A stretch of DNA of 64,000 nucleotides from Gulosibacter chungangensis (lineage in GTDB: Bacteria > Actinomycetota > Actinomycetes > Actinomycetales > Microbacteriaceae): contig NZ_WBKB01000006.1 of assembly GCF_008831155.1 (NCBI RefSeq), forward strand, positions 1-64,000. Reading direction: 5' to 3'. The position numbers and the translations under genes are program-made. This document shows, one piece after another, positions 31,628-39,826 of this stretch. Under the pieces are notes generated by a model that worked only from the letters and a program-made list of their open reading frames with translations, searched no databases and had not been told where the DNA came from. Within the stretch, counting starts at the first letter, position 1, and every line of letters starts with the position of its first letter.

Positions 31628-32899
31628 TTGACCTCACTCACCGCTCAGGTACTCCTGCAATCCGGTACCGCCACCGACGAAGACCTCAAGGCCCGATTCG
31701 CCCCGGTAATCGCGAGGATTGCCGAGGGTAATGTCGACCGGGAACTCACCCGCACGCTCCCGCATGAGCAGGTCCGCTGGCTCACCGAAGCGGGTCTCGG
31801 TGTCATTCGGGTCCCCGAGTCCGCCGGTGGCCTCGGGGCTTCGCTCCGACAGACCTTTCTCGTGCTCGCAGATCTCGCCGAAGCGGATGCGAACATTGCG
31901 CACATTTGGCGCAACCATCTTGCCTTCGTTGAGGACCGGCTCGCCGCATCGGCCCGCCCCGAGACCGACCCGGCCGTCACCGAACGCTGGCTCAAGCGAT
32001 TCCTCGCGGGTGATTTCGTCGGCGGGGGCTGGACGGAAGCAAATAACGGCACCTACAAGACGCTCAAGACGCTCATTACGCCGCACGAGGACGGTGCCTA
32101 TCGCATCAGTGGCGCAAAGTTTTACGCCACGGGCAGCCTCTACGCCGACTGGCTTGATGTGATCGGCAAGACGGAAGACGGCCAGTTCCTTACCGCGCTG
32201 GTTCCGCGCCACCAGCCCGGAGTTGAACTCGTCGACGACTGGCCCGGTTTCGGCCAGCAGACCACCTCCAGCGGCAGCGCCACCTATCGGGATGCGGTAG
32301 TTCAGGGCGAAGATCTCTTCCGGGTGGAAGACCGGTTTAGCTATCAGGGGCTGTTCTACCAAACGTCACTGCTGTCGGTACTCACCGGCATCGGCCGGGC
32401 TATCGAGCGCGACGGCATCGTCGCGCTCCGGGAGCGCGGTCGCAATTACACCCACGGCCTCGATGAGGTGCCACACAAGGACCCGCAGCTGCTGCAGATC
32501 ATCGGCCAGGTGCACACGCTCCGCTACATCGCCGAGATCGCACTCGAGAAGGCAGCTTCATCGCTGGATGTGATCGCCCTCGCACAGGCCGCTGGCGATA
32601 CCGAGGCGGGTCAGGATGCACTGATCAAGGCGAGCATCGAGGTCACCCAAGCACAGATCGCCATTACCGACTCCGTGCTGCGCGAGGCGACCCTCGTATT
32701 CGACGCACTCGGCGCATCCGGAACAACCGTGGCTCGCGGCCTCGACCGCCACTGGCGCAATGCCCGCACGATTGCCAATCACAATCCGCGCGTATACAAG
32801 GAGCGCATCCTCGGTAACTATCTCGTCAATGGCGAGAACTCGACCGATAGCTTCACGAGGCAACTCACCGAAAGCACCGGTGGCCAGGGACAGGGCTAA
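31628..32899 (+). CDS. Acyl-CoA-dehydrogenase-like flavoprotein (SfnB/DszC-type)
   Basis: 423 residues. It has the acyl-CoA dehydrogenase fold: VRWLTEAGLGVIRVPESAGGLGASLRQTFLVLADLAEADANIAHIWRNH, then AGDFVGGGWTEANN, ISGAKFYATGSLYADWLDVIG, and a C-terminal VFDALGASGTTVARGLDRHWRNARTIANHNPRVYKERILGNYLVNG. The tail matches SfnB/DszC-type flavin monooxygenases, which use FMNH2 in organosulfur metabolism and lack the catalytic Glu of true acyl-CoA dehydrogenases. TTG 31628 is chosen because AAGGAA lies 7 nt upstream; ATG 31580 is an alternative. It is divergent from the importer operon. Confidence 0.88.
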   Translation: MTSLTAQVLLQSGTATDEDLKARFAPVIARIAEGNVDRELTRTLPHEQVRWLTEAGLGVIRVPESAGGLGASLRQTFLVLADLAEADANIAHIWRNHLAFVEDRLAASARPETDPAVTERWLKRFLAGDFVGGGWTEANNGTYKTLKTLITPHEDGAYRISGAKFYATGSLYADWLDVIGKTEDGQFLTALVPRHQPGVELVDDWPGFGQQTTSSGSATYRDAVVQGEDLFRVEDRFSYQGLFYQTSLLSVLTGIGRAIERDGIVALRERGRNYTHGLDEVPHKDPQLLQIIGQVHTLRYIAEIALEKAASSLDVIALAQAAGDTEAGQDALIKASIEVTQAQIAITDSVLREATLVFDALGASGTTVARGLDRHWRNARTIANHNPRVYKERILGNYLVNGENSTDSFTRQLTESTGGQGQG

Positions 32900-33060
32900 T
32901 CGGCGCCGACTTCGCCGGATCTGATACCAACGCAGGCTTACGCCGCCCAAGTCTGCGACGCTTCGAGCGCATTTCGGACCCGGTTCCGGCTCTCCCGCGC
33001 GGCCGCTGCACGCAAACCAACCCGCGCAGAGTAGATTCTTAAGGGGAGAGGGAGGTGTCG

Positions 33061-33750
33061 ATGCCGGAACCAGAAGAATCAAAGCAGCCCACGTCGGAAC
33101 AGATCGCGACCGAGGGCGTATTTATCGCATCCGCGACCACCAGGCTCGCGGTGAAAAACCGCATCCTCGTCGATACCCTCTCGGGTGACGTAAATTTCAC
33201 CGTGGCTCAGTACGTGGAGTTCGCGCGAGAGACGCTGCGCGACCTCGCCCGCGAATCTGAAGCGGAAGTTGTTCGGCTCGAAACGATGATGCAAAAGGCC
33301 AAACGCCGACGCAGTCGACCGATGAGCATGCACGACTACCAGAAGGCCGACCTCGGAAACCTCAAGCACCGCAGGGATCAGGCAGACCTCGTCGCACACA
33401 AGCTGCGCGAGCGGGCCGCCGACACCGAAGCTGTCGAAGAACTCGTTCGAGTCGCTCATGAAGCCGCTTGGGGTGAGATTTCTCGCAATATCCAGTTCAA
33501 CCTGGATAGCGAGTTTGCTCGGGTTGGGGAACTCACCGAAGAAGAGTCGGAGGCTCGGGCGGAGCGGATGCAGGACGTGCTGCGGGTCGACCTGCCGAAG
33601 CTTGAAAAGGATCTGCGCATCCTGAAGAAGCGCCAGGCTGCTGCCCAGCGACAAGCGGAAAAAGAGGAAGCGCACAAGAGTGCCGGTGACTCCACGAGCG
33701 AACAACAGGGTCTTCTGAGCCGGATCTGGCAGCGCATCCGATCCCGATAG
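33061..33750 (+). CDS. Coiled-coil protein conserved in Microbacteriaceae
   Basis: 229 residues, soluble, charged, largely helical, with long coiled-coil segments (about 45-85 and 170-215). IATEGVFIASATTRLAVKNRILVDTL is a conserved N-terminal motif that I associate with a family found in Microbacteriaceae and relatives, sometimes misannotated as asparagine synthase. It has no synthase motif, and no function is established. ATG 33061 follows a strong GGGAGG, better than GTG 33055. Confidence 0.7.
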   Translation: MPEPEESKQPTSEQIATEGVFIASATTRLAVKNRILVDTLSGDVNFTVAQYVEFARETLRDLARESEAEVVRLETMMQKAKRRRSRPMSMHDYQKADLGNLKHRRDQADLVAHKLRERAADTEAVEELVRVAHEAAWGEISRNIQFNLDSEFARVGELTEEESEARAERMQDVLRVDLPKLEKDLRILKKRQAAAQRQAEKEEAHKSAGDSTSEQQGLLSRIWQRIRSR

Positions 33751-33885
33751 CATTCGGGTTTGCCGGGCCGTCACCGCGAATTGCATGAGTGTTACGCGTA
33801 CACCCAACTCTTCATCTCTATGAAGGTGCATAATCATTGCAGGGTTGGAAGAACTTCTCTTTAATTCCCTCCCTAAAACAACCTA

Positions 33886-33917
33886 ACGCCCTGTGGTGAT
33901 CCCTCACCACAGGGCGT
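33886..33917. terminator. Terminator-like hairpin
   Basis: Fourteen-base perfect arms (33886-33899 and 33904-33917) with a TCCC loop, and CTTAAG after the stem on the plus strand. It serves the end of the minus-strand lipoprotein gene (stop at 33942) and/or the plus-strand coiled-coil gene. Confidence 0.85.
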
Positions 33918-33941
33918 CTTAAGTTGTCAGCCTGGGGCCTA

Positions 33942-34613
33942 CTACTTGGTCCAGACCACCGGGCTACCGTCAAGTACGTTGTACTCACCCTTGAACGGCG
34001 AGAACTGGATCCCAGCAACCGGAGTGTCCGAAGTCGAGAAACCGGGGACGCAGGTGGTGAACGTCACACCGGGACCGAAATCACCGGGCGCGGACTCTGA
34101 TTCGCAGGGCTCCCACTTACCGATGATGGAGATGAGGTCCGCATCGTCGCCGCCCTCGAGCAGCGCATCCAGATCGCCGTTGACGCTCGCGTGGGTGAGG
34201 TTAGCCGAGGACTCGTCAACACCGGTCACCTCGACGGTGATGTAGTAGGGGGTGATGCCTTCGCCCTGCGCGCCGAGGTCAAGCGAGTCGAGGTCTGCGG
34301 GGTCTCCCGGCACGACCTCAATCGGTGTGATCTCGACCAGGCCGGTTTCTCCCGCGTATTCGAGCGGCACGATTGCGCCTTCACCGAAAGCGAGCTCGGT
34401 TCCGGGAGCGGTGACGTCGCCCGCCGGTGCCGCACCGGTGTCGGTGCCCTCCGACTCAGCGGGCTCTTCTTCGGTAGTTTCGGCCTCATCGACTTCTTCT
34501 TCAACGACCTCGGTGGTCTCCTCGGCTTCGGGTTCTTCGTTGGAAGAGCACCCGACGAGTCCGAATCCGACGGCGCCAATTCCCAGGAGCGCCAGCAGCT
34601 GCTTAGTCTTCAT
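33942..34613 (-). CDS. Acidic secreted lipoprotein, unknown function
   Basis: 223 residues. The signal peptide ends in the lipobox GLVGC (Cys22). A Glu/Thr-rich spacer (about 25-65) holds the domain away from the membrane. The domain resembles actinobacterial surface lipoproteins of the DUF4352-like size class: VPLEYAGETGLVEITPIEVVPGD, PYYITVEVTGVDESSANLTHASVNGDLDALLEGG. Two Cys in EPCESESAPG and TFTTCVPG may form a disulfide. ATG 34613 is chosen for the signal peptide; a longer frame from 34682 would bury it. The function is not known. Confidence 0.8.
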   Translation of the reverse strand: MKTKQLLALLGIGAVGFGLVGCSSNEEPEAEETTEVVEEEVDEAETTEEEPAESEGTDTGAAPAGDVTAPGTELAFGEGAIVPLEYAGETGLVEITPIEVVPGDPADLDSLDLGAQGEGITPYYITVEVTGVDESSANLTHASVNGDLDALLEGGDDADLISIIGKWEPCESESAPGDFGPGVTFTTCVPGFSTSDTPVAGIQFSPFKGEYNVLDGSPVVWTK

Positions 34614-34859
34614 ATTTGCGATTTCCGTTCGTTTGGCGCATCGATGCGCACGAAAAGTGTCACTCATAGTCTTGAATACCAATTTCGCTCGGACAAATCT
34701 GGGCGAAGATTTGCTGCTTTGGGATGACGGACGCCCATCCCCTTGGGGACAGTGCCGTCAATCCCCAAAAGTCCCTTTAGACCGAGTCTCTATATTCGCA
34801 GCGTGCAGTCCTTTGTAAATCTGCCACCTTTGTCCTGTCATGGGTGTTAGCGTCACGGC

Positions 34860-35521
34860 ATGACATTTGAGGATTTCACGCACTACCCAAACGTTGGGGT
34901 GTCCCTTTCCGAACTCCCCAAAGACAACTGGGTTCTTCGCGATGTGTATGAGCGAATTCTGACGGGACAGCTCCTGGACCCATACGAGGCCTGCGACCTT
35001 TTGCACGACTACATCGACGATGGCGAGTTGCGCACTTTCCCCCTTCGATTGCCGCCGCTTACGAGATGAATGCGGAGCAGTCAGCCGAAGAAGTTGTTCG
35101 TACCCTCTGGAGCGCCGCACACGATACGGCGCTCGCTTGGGATTCTGAACACACCGACACGGACCGCTTCTACGAGGCACTGAACGACCTCCACGAAAAC
35201 GCCGATATTGACGTCGCTCTCTTCGGCAATATCTTTGACATCGATAGTCGACCGGAGCTGCGCGGCACCTGCGCACTGCTGGCCAGTGCCTGGCACGACT
35301 TCAGCCCGGAACTCCCCACCCGGGTCACGATCGCATTGGATTCGTGCCAGCAGGATATTTTGATCTCCGAGATCGCCCTCGATGTGCTGGATGCATTCGC
35401 CCGCGTCGGCCTCAAAGCCGAAGTGAACGACGACTTCAGCGTGACGGTAACCGTGATCTGGCGCCACCACGTGCTCTCGATTGAGGATGCACTCGAAGCG
35501 GCGGATCTCCTCCCCCGCTAG
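34860..35521 (+). pseudogene. Frameshifted paralogue of the 21.2 kb acidic protein
   Basis: Two overlapping frames encode one protein. The first, from ATG 34860, gives 58-60 family-like residues (WVLRDVYERILTGQLLDPYEACDLLHDYIDDGELRTFP) and then runs to a stop at 35067. The second, in the -1 frame, continues without gap from codon 35042: PPSIAAAYEMNAEQSAEEVVRTLW, then LAWDSEHTDTDRF, to WRHHVLSIEDALEAADLL at 35521. The switch is at T-TTC-CCC (35036-35042), which fits a X-XXY-YYZ slippery heptamer. The intact paralogue at 21195 reads through this point in one frame. A one-base loss in the C run (mutation or sequencing error) is simplest; programmed -1 frameshifting is possible. Confidence 0.8.
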
Positions 35522-35644
35522 CGGCAAATGGCGGCACCGGGTTCGGTGCCGCCAAGCACTGGTGTCACAAAGCATTGCATCGGTGTCGCCAAGCACGGGG
35601 TCGCCACCGATGCCGATCAGCGCGAAACAGGAACCCCGCTCCGA

Positions 35645-35860
35645 CTAGCTTGCTTGAGCGCGCGCCCAGGCAACCGTGGCGGAGTCGGCCGTTTCGATAG
35701 CGTCGACCACTTCCCCGCCATCACAGCGACACAGCAAGATGCGCACGAGGTCCGCCCCGAGCACGTCCACCTTCCAGGTGCCGCCGGAATCCTCCCAGCG
35801 CTGCACGGCGTCGGGAGCGGTATTGGGCGTACCCTCAGATTCCCTGTGCGTCTCGTTCAT
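35645..35860 (-). CDS. Small conserved actinobacterial protein
   Basis: 71 residues. VQRWEDSGGTWKVDVLGADLVRILLCRCDGGEVVDAIETAD resembles a small soluble family seen across Actinobacteria (RWED-x-GG-TW start, LCRCDGGEEVD core). No function is known; the CxC pair could bind metal. ATG 35860 is the family-like start although its ribosome site is weak; a longer frame from 35941 has no support. It follows the DMT transporter gene on the same strand. Confidence 0.7.
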   Translation of the reverse strand: MNETHRESEGTPNTAPDAVQRWEDSGGTWKVDVLGADLVRILLCRCDGGEVVDAIETADSATVAWARAQAS

Positions 35861-35962
35861 GCGGGGAACGGTACTCTTGCCTGCTGACTTTTCTATCCTC
35901 GGGCACTGCCACACCGACCAACCATTCGGAACGCGCTGCATCCATCGGCCAGCGACCGATGG

Positions 35963-37036
35963 CTATCGTCGACTCACCTGCGCGGACTTCCGCCGCGCAA
36001 TTCGCGATGCGCGAGGCCGGGGCCGTTTGGCCTGCTTCGATCGCGAGCGCTTCGGTACTCCATCCATCCCGAGCGCGATAATGCCTAGCGCGATCGCACC
36101 GTAGCTCAGCGCATCCGCCAGGCCCAGCGGCTCACCGATCAGGAGCACTGAGACCACCACGAGCAGAATCGGTTCGAGATAGCCGAGCATCCCAAACACG
36201 CTCATCGGCAGATTTCGCTGCGCGAGCGTGTAGGCCGAGAAACCGACTGCGGTCAGCAGGCCTAGTGCGATCAGGCCGTACCAGTTGCCGGGGTGCGCGG
36301 AGAGCCCCTCGAAAGCTCCCGGCTGGAGCACGAATACCAGCGAAACCGGTGCCAGCAGAGCGATCTCCAGCGACTGCGCAGAGGGGGTGTCGAGCTCAAA
36401 TTTGCGGCGCAGAATGAAGTAGGCGGGGTATCCCACAGCCACCGCAAACGTCGCCCAAGAAACGCTTGCACCCGCCACGAAGGCGATCGTAACGCCGGCC
36501 GCGGCGAGGACGACCGCGATGATGCCGAAGATACTCAGCCGTTCGCGGAGGAATACGACCCCGAGGGCGACGACCGCCAGCGGCAGCAGAAAATAGCCAA
36601 AGGACACCGCGAGCGCGTTGCCGCTCACCGGCCCCCAGGCGAAAAGAAACATCTGCACACCAAAGAGCAGCGCATTGAACGCCAGGATGCCAAGCTGCAT
36701 CGGTTGGCGGCGGATGCGCCCCAGCAGCTCCCCCATCTGGCCCCATTGACGCAGCACAAAGAGAATGGCCACGAGGAAAGGTAGCGCCGCGATCACGCGC
36801 CATCCGAAGGTCGCGAAGGGGTCCAGCCCGGTGAGCATCCCGGGGACGCTGAACAGCGCCGCGAAAGCGACCGAAGCCGCGATGGATGCGAACACTCCCT
36901 TGCGTGCGCTGGCAGGCGAGGTGTGTGAGGCGTGCTCGGGCTTAGCCACCTGTGCAGACACCTCACGTGCGCGCATCACGGACTCCTTGGGAAGCACCGG
37001 GATCGCGGCAGTGGTGGGCATCATCATGTCTGGCAT
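35963..37036 (-). CDS. RarD/EamA-family transporter (DMT superfamily)
   Basis: 357 residues with ten predicted helices in two EamA repeats. GVFASIAASVAFAALFSVPGMLTGLDPFATFGWRV and FNALLFGVQMFLFAWGPVSGNALAVSFGYFLLPL are typical of the RarD subgroup. A long hydrophilic N-terminus (about 45 residues) and a very basic C-terminal tail (KRSRSKQAKRPRPRASR) are unusual. It probably exports a small metabolite or amino acid. It starts at ATG 37036 and is divergent from a LysR gene across 93 nt, so that regulator probably controls it. Confidence 0.9.
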   Translation of the reverse strand: MPDMMMPTTAAIPVLPKESVMRAREVSAQVAKPEHASHTSPASARKGVFASIAASVAFAALFSVPGMLTGLDPFATFGWRVIAALPFLVAILFVLRQWGQMGELLGRIRRQPMQLGILAFNALLFGVQMFLFAWGPVSGNALAVSFGYFLLPLAVVALGVVFLRERLSIFGIIAVVLAAAGVTIAFVAGASVSWATFAVAVGYPAYFILRRKFELDTPSAQSLEIALLAPVSLVFVLQPGAFEGLSAHPGNWYGLIALGLLTAVGFSAYTLAQRNLPMSVFGMLGYLEPILLVVVSVLLIGEPLGLADALSYGAIALGIIALGMDGVPKRSRSKQAKRPRPRASRIARRKSAQVSRR

Positions 37037-37129
37037 GCTCCCACCGTAAGAGCGAAGACATATAAGTAAAAGCTGCAATTCCCGCACAGTATTGTTGCGG
37101 TTTACTTCACATTCTGCGAGGCTCCAAAT

Positions 37130-38056
37130 ATGAGCGACATCAAACGCCTACAGATGCTCGTCGAGCTTGGCCGCCTCGGCACAATTTCAGCGGTCGCGCG
37201 GTCCCTCGCCTACAGCACTTCCGCGGTCTCGCAGCAGCTCACCCAGCTGGAACGCGACTTCGGTGCATCCCTCATCGAACCCGATGGGCGACGGGTGCGA
37301 CTCACACCACAGGGCGAGGTGCTGCTGCAGCACGCCCAGGAGGTACTCCGCGAGTGGGAGGGTGCGCACTCAGCGGTGCGCGCATCCACCAATGAGGTAA
37401 CCGGCAGCGTCGCGATCAGCGCATTCGAAACCGCCTGCCTTTCGCTGATTCCACCGTTGGTTCGGCAGCTCGCGATAGAGCATCCGGCAGCCCGAGTGAC
37501 GGTCCAGCAGGCCGATTCGGATGCGGCGCTCGACCTCGTAGTCGCCCGCGCCGCCGACATTGGGATCGTTGAGCGCTACCCACATCAGACCCTGCGACAT
37601 TCCGGGGAGATCACCGAGTCGGTGCTTTTTCACGATCGCATGATGCTCGCGGTGCCCGAAAAGTTTGACCGTGAAGTGCGAGGGCTCCAAGACGTCGCCG
37701 ACTGCGATTGGGTGGTCGAGCTCCCGGGTGCGCCCGCCCGCAGCTGGGCCGAGTCAATGTGTCGCGGTGCGGGCTTCGAGCCGCGGGTCTGCTTCGAGTC
37801 CTTCGACGTGCTCGTGCACCACAATCTGGTTCGCTCGGGGGTCGCAATCGGGTTCGTACCGGAACTCACCCCCAGACACATGCTTTCCGGTGTCCGTTTC
37901 ATCGATCTCGGGCAGGATGCGCTGCGCACCGTCTATACCGTCTCGCGCACCAGTCAACAGGGCATGCCGCTGCTGCAGGCGGTGATCAAGCTGCTGCAGG
38001 GTCATTCTGGACGGAAGCCAGCTACCGTTGCGCCGTCGCCTTCAGCAACAAAGTAG
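37130..38056 (+). CDS. LysR-type regulator (ArgP/IciA-like context)
   Basis: 308 residues. The N-terminal wHTH is clear: KRLQMLVELGRLGTISAVARSLAYSTSAVSQQLTQLERDFGASLIE, then GRRVRLTPQGEVLLQHAQEVL. The remainder is a LysR substrate-binding domain of the type common in actinobacteria (VRQLAIEHPAARVTVQQADSD). It is divergent from the RarD-like exporter, the classic layout for a LysR protein controlling an exporter; the inducer is unknown. Its 3' end overlaps the convergent lipoprotein gene by 55 bp. Confidence 0.92.
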   Translation: MSDIKRLQMLVELGRLGTISAVARSLAYSTSAVSQQLTQLERDFGASLIEPDGRRVRLTPQGEVLLQHAQEVLREWEGAHSAVRASTNEVTGSVAISAFETACLSLIPPLVRQLAIEHPAARVTVQQADSDAALDLVVARAADIGIVERYPHQTLRHSGEITESVLFHDRMMLAVPEKFDREVRGLQDVADCDWVVELPGAPARSWAESMCRGAGFEPRVCFESFDVLVHHNLVRSGVAIGFVPELTPRHMLSGVRFIDLGQDALRTVYTVSRTSQQGMPLLQAVIKLLQGHSGRKPATVAPSPSATK

Positions 38057-39135
38057 ATCGCTTCAATCCCGGCGCCGCTGGCTTGTACCTCGTCGGCACT
38101 GAGCGTGCAGATTTCGCCGTCCGGACAGGTGAATTCCGCGACGTGGTTGATGGGACGATCGAGGACCGCGATCCCGGTATCGGGAGTCTCGAGACCCCAG
38201 TCCTTCGGCGCGATATAGCCCCAGGGGATGTTGACCCCGTTGTCACGGATCACCGTGACCGAACCCGAGTACGTGGCGCGACCATCCGCATCCACCTCAA
38301 GCGGGGTAATGGTCAGCGGCTCAGCTGACCAAACACCCGACTCGGAAACGCCGCTGTCATTGATCACGCAGACGCCATCGCATTGGGAGCGAAATTCGGC
38401 CATCGCATCCACCAGTGCGTCGTTGTGGAAGGTGATCATCGGCGGGTCATCAGCAATCGCGAACAGTGACACATTGATTGATAGCTCGATGGGTTCGCCG
38501 GTGAGGAAGTGTTCCGGCACGGTCATCGTGTGCTCACCGGGCGGTAACAGCCAACCGCTATCAAAGGGGTCGGTCGCTTCGATCCACGTGCCGGTTGGGA
38601 TGTCAACGACTGCCCAGCGGAACTGCGTGCCGTTGCCGCGGACGAACGAGTCGGTCTGGAAAAGCGTGATGCGATTTCTGACGCTCCAGTCTTCGCCGTC
38701 GCTGACTGCGGTGATGGTGTCGTGGAATGGCACACCGTAACAAGTCCCGCTGACCTCGACGTTGGCCGCTTGACCGCCATCACCGACGACTTCTGCCGCC
38801 ACGATTTCGATCTTCGGTGCGACGTCGCTGCCGGTTCTACGGAGCTCGCTCAGCTGCAGGAAAGCCTGACCATCGGCGGACAGAAGCTGCGCATCCGAGT
38901 CAACAAAACCTGGCGAGTCGATGCGCCCTTCTTTTGCAGCCGTCGAATTAGCCTCCGAGTACCGTCCCTCACACTGAAGCTCGACCCAGTGGTGCACGGC
39001 CTGGCCATAAGGGGTCTGGCCAGATGACCCGAGGAGTGTGCAGCCCGCGAGCGACCCGGCGAGCAGCGTCGCGAGCAGGGCAAACGCCGAGCAGATATGC
39101 GGCCGGGCGCTTCGAATACAAGGCTTCACACCCAT
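38002..39135 (-). CDS. Secreted lipoprotein, unknown function
   Basis: 377 residues. The signal peptide ends with the lipobox SLAGC (Cys32). HWVELQCEGRYSEANSTAAKEGRIDSPGFVDSDAQLL begins an exported domain with repeated beta-rich segments. VNVSLFAIADDPPMITFHNDALVDAM and ATYSGSVTVIRDNGVNIPWGYIAPKDWG are notable, and several Cys may pair (SQCDGVCVI, FTCPDGEICTL). No known family is recognised. ATG 39135 with AGGTGAG 7 nt upstream is preferred over 39189 and 39246. The 3' end overlaps the LysR gene end-to-end. Confidence 0.72.
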   Translation of the reverse strand: MGVKPCIRSARPHICSAFALLATLLAGSLAGCTLLGSSGQTPYGQAVHHWVELQCEGRYSEANSTAAKEGRIDSPGFVDSDAQLLSADGQAFLQLSELRRTGSDVAPKIEIVAAEVVGDGGQAANVEVSGTCYGVPFHDTITAVSDGEDWSVRNRITLFQTDSFVRGNGTQFRWAVVDIPTGTWIEATDPFDSGWLLPPGEHTMTVPEHFLTGEPIELSINVSLFAIADDPPMITFHNDALVDAMAEFRSQCDGVCVINDSGVSESGVWSAEPLTITPLEVDADGRATYSGSVTVIRDNGVNIPWGYIAPKDWGLETPDTGIAVLDRPINHVAEFTCPDGEICTLSADEVQASGAGIEAIYFVAEGDGATVAGFRPE

Positions 39136-39364
39136 GCCGTGTCTCACCTGTGAACCTTTCGCGGCATCCGCCCGCCGCCTCGTAGCCATTCGCCGCTCAT
39201 TCTCTTCCACCGATGTCTCGCCCGTCGACTGACGGCATCCAAGCACGGGCAGTTGTCACGACCCCACTTGTCGTAAAGATTAGTGAAAGGTTGCGCTTAC
39301 CCTCACTATCTGGCAACCGGTCCAACATAAACTGAACCGCATCCACCTATTATGAGAGGTTGCA

Positions 39365-39751
39365 ATGCCGCGCTTGCCGTTTGTCGGTCGCTATGTCTTT
39401 TCCGCGCTTGCGGCCACGGCAGGGTTTTTGTTTTTGACCTCTTGCAGCGCCGAAGAGGCCGCACCTGTGCCATCGCCACACGGTTTCTGGGGTTCCGAAG
39501 CATCCGACCAACCGAATCTGTCATTTTCCGGAGACACGGTCCACGGCACCGACGGCTGCAATCGACTCAACGGCACCTGGCGTCACGATGTCAACGACCG
39601 CATCCGCTTTGAAGAAATCACCTCAACACGGATGCACTGCGATTGGGTCAATACGTGGCTCGAAGAACTCGACACTGCTGTCATCCACGGCGATGAGATG
39701 CACGTGTTCAATTCCAGCGGTGTCGAAATTGGCACCCTCACGAAAAACTAG
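39365..39751 (+). CDS. META/HslJ-domain lipoprotein
   Basis: 128 residues. The signal peptide has lipobox FLTSC (Cys27). The mature part matches the META domain (HslJ-like): PNLSFSGDTVHGTDGCNRLNGTWRHDVNDRIRFEEITSTRMHC, with the G-x-D-GCNxxxG motif and a second Cys. Such proteins are linked to surface stress response in other bacteria. The start at ATG 39365 follows GAGG. Confidence 0.85.
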   Translation: MPRLPFVGRYVFSALAATAGFLFLTSCSAEEAAPVPSPHGFWGSEASDQPNLSFSGDTVHGTDGCNRLNGTWRHDVNDRIRFEEITSTRMHCDWVNTWLEELDTAVIHGDEMHVFNSSGVEIGTLTKN

Positions 39752-39826
39752 GAGTAGTCTGCGGACTTGGGCCGCTCGAGTTCCTGCTCAGCGCTATGCC
39801 CCGCGCTGAGAGAAGGAGTCGAGTTC

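Noticed and set aside
39767-39826. Longer N-terminus for the CynX-like transporter
   Set aside because: GTG 39827 has AAGGAG 8 nt upstream and places the first helix normally; the extension is Ser/Cys-rich and unlike the family.
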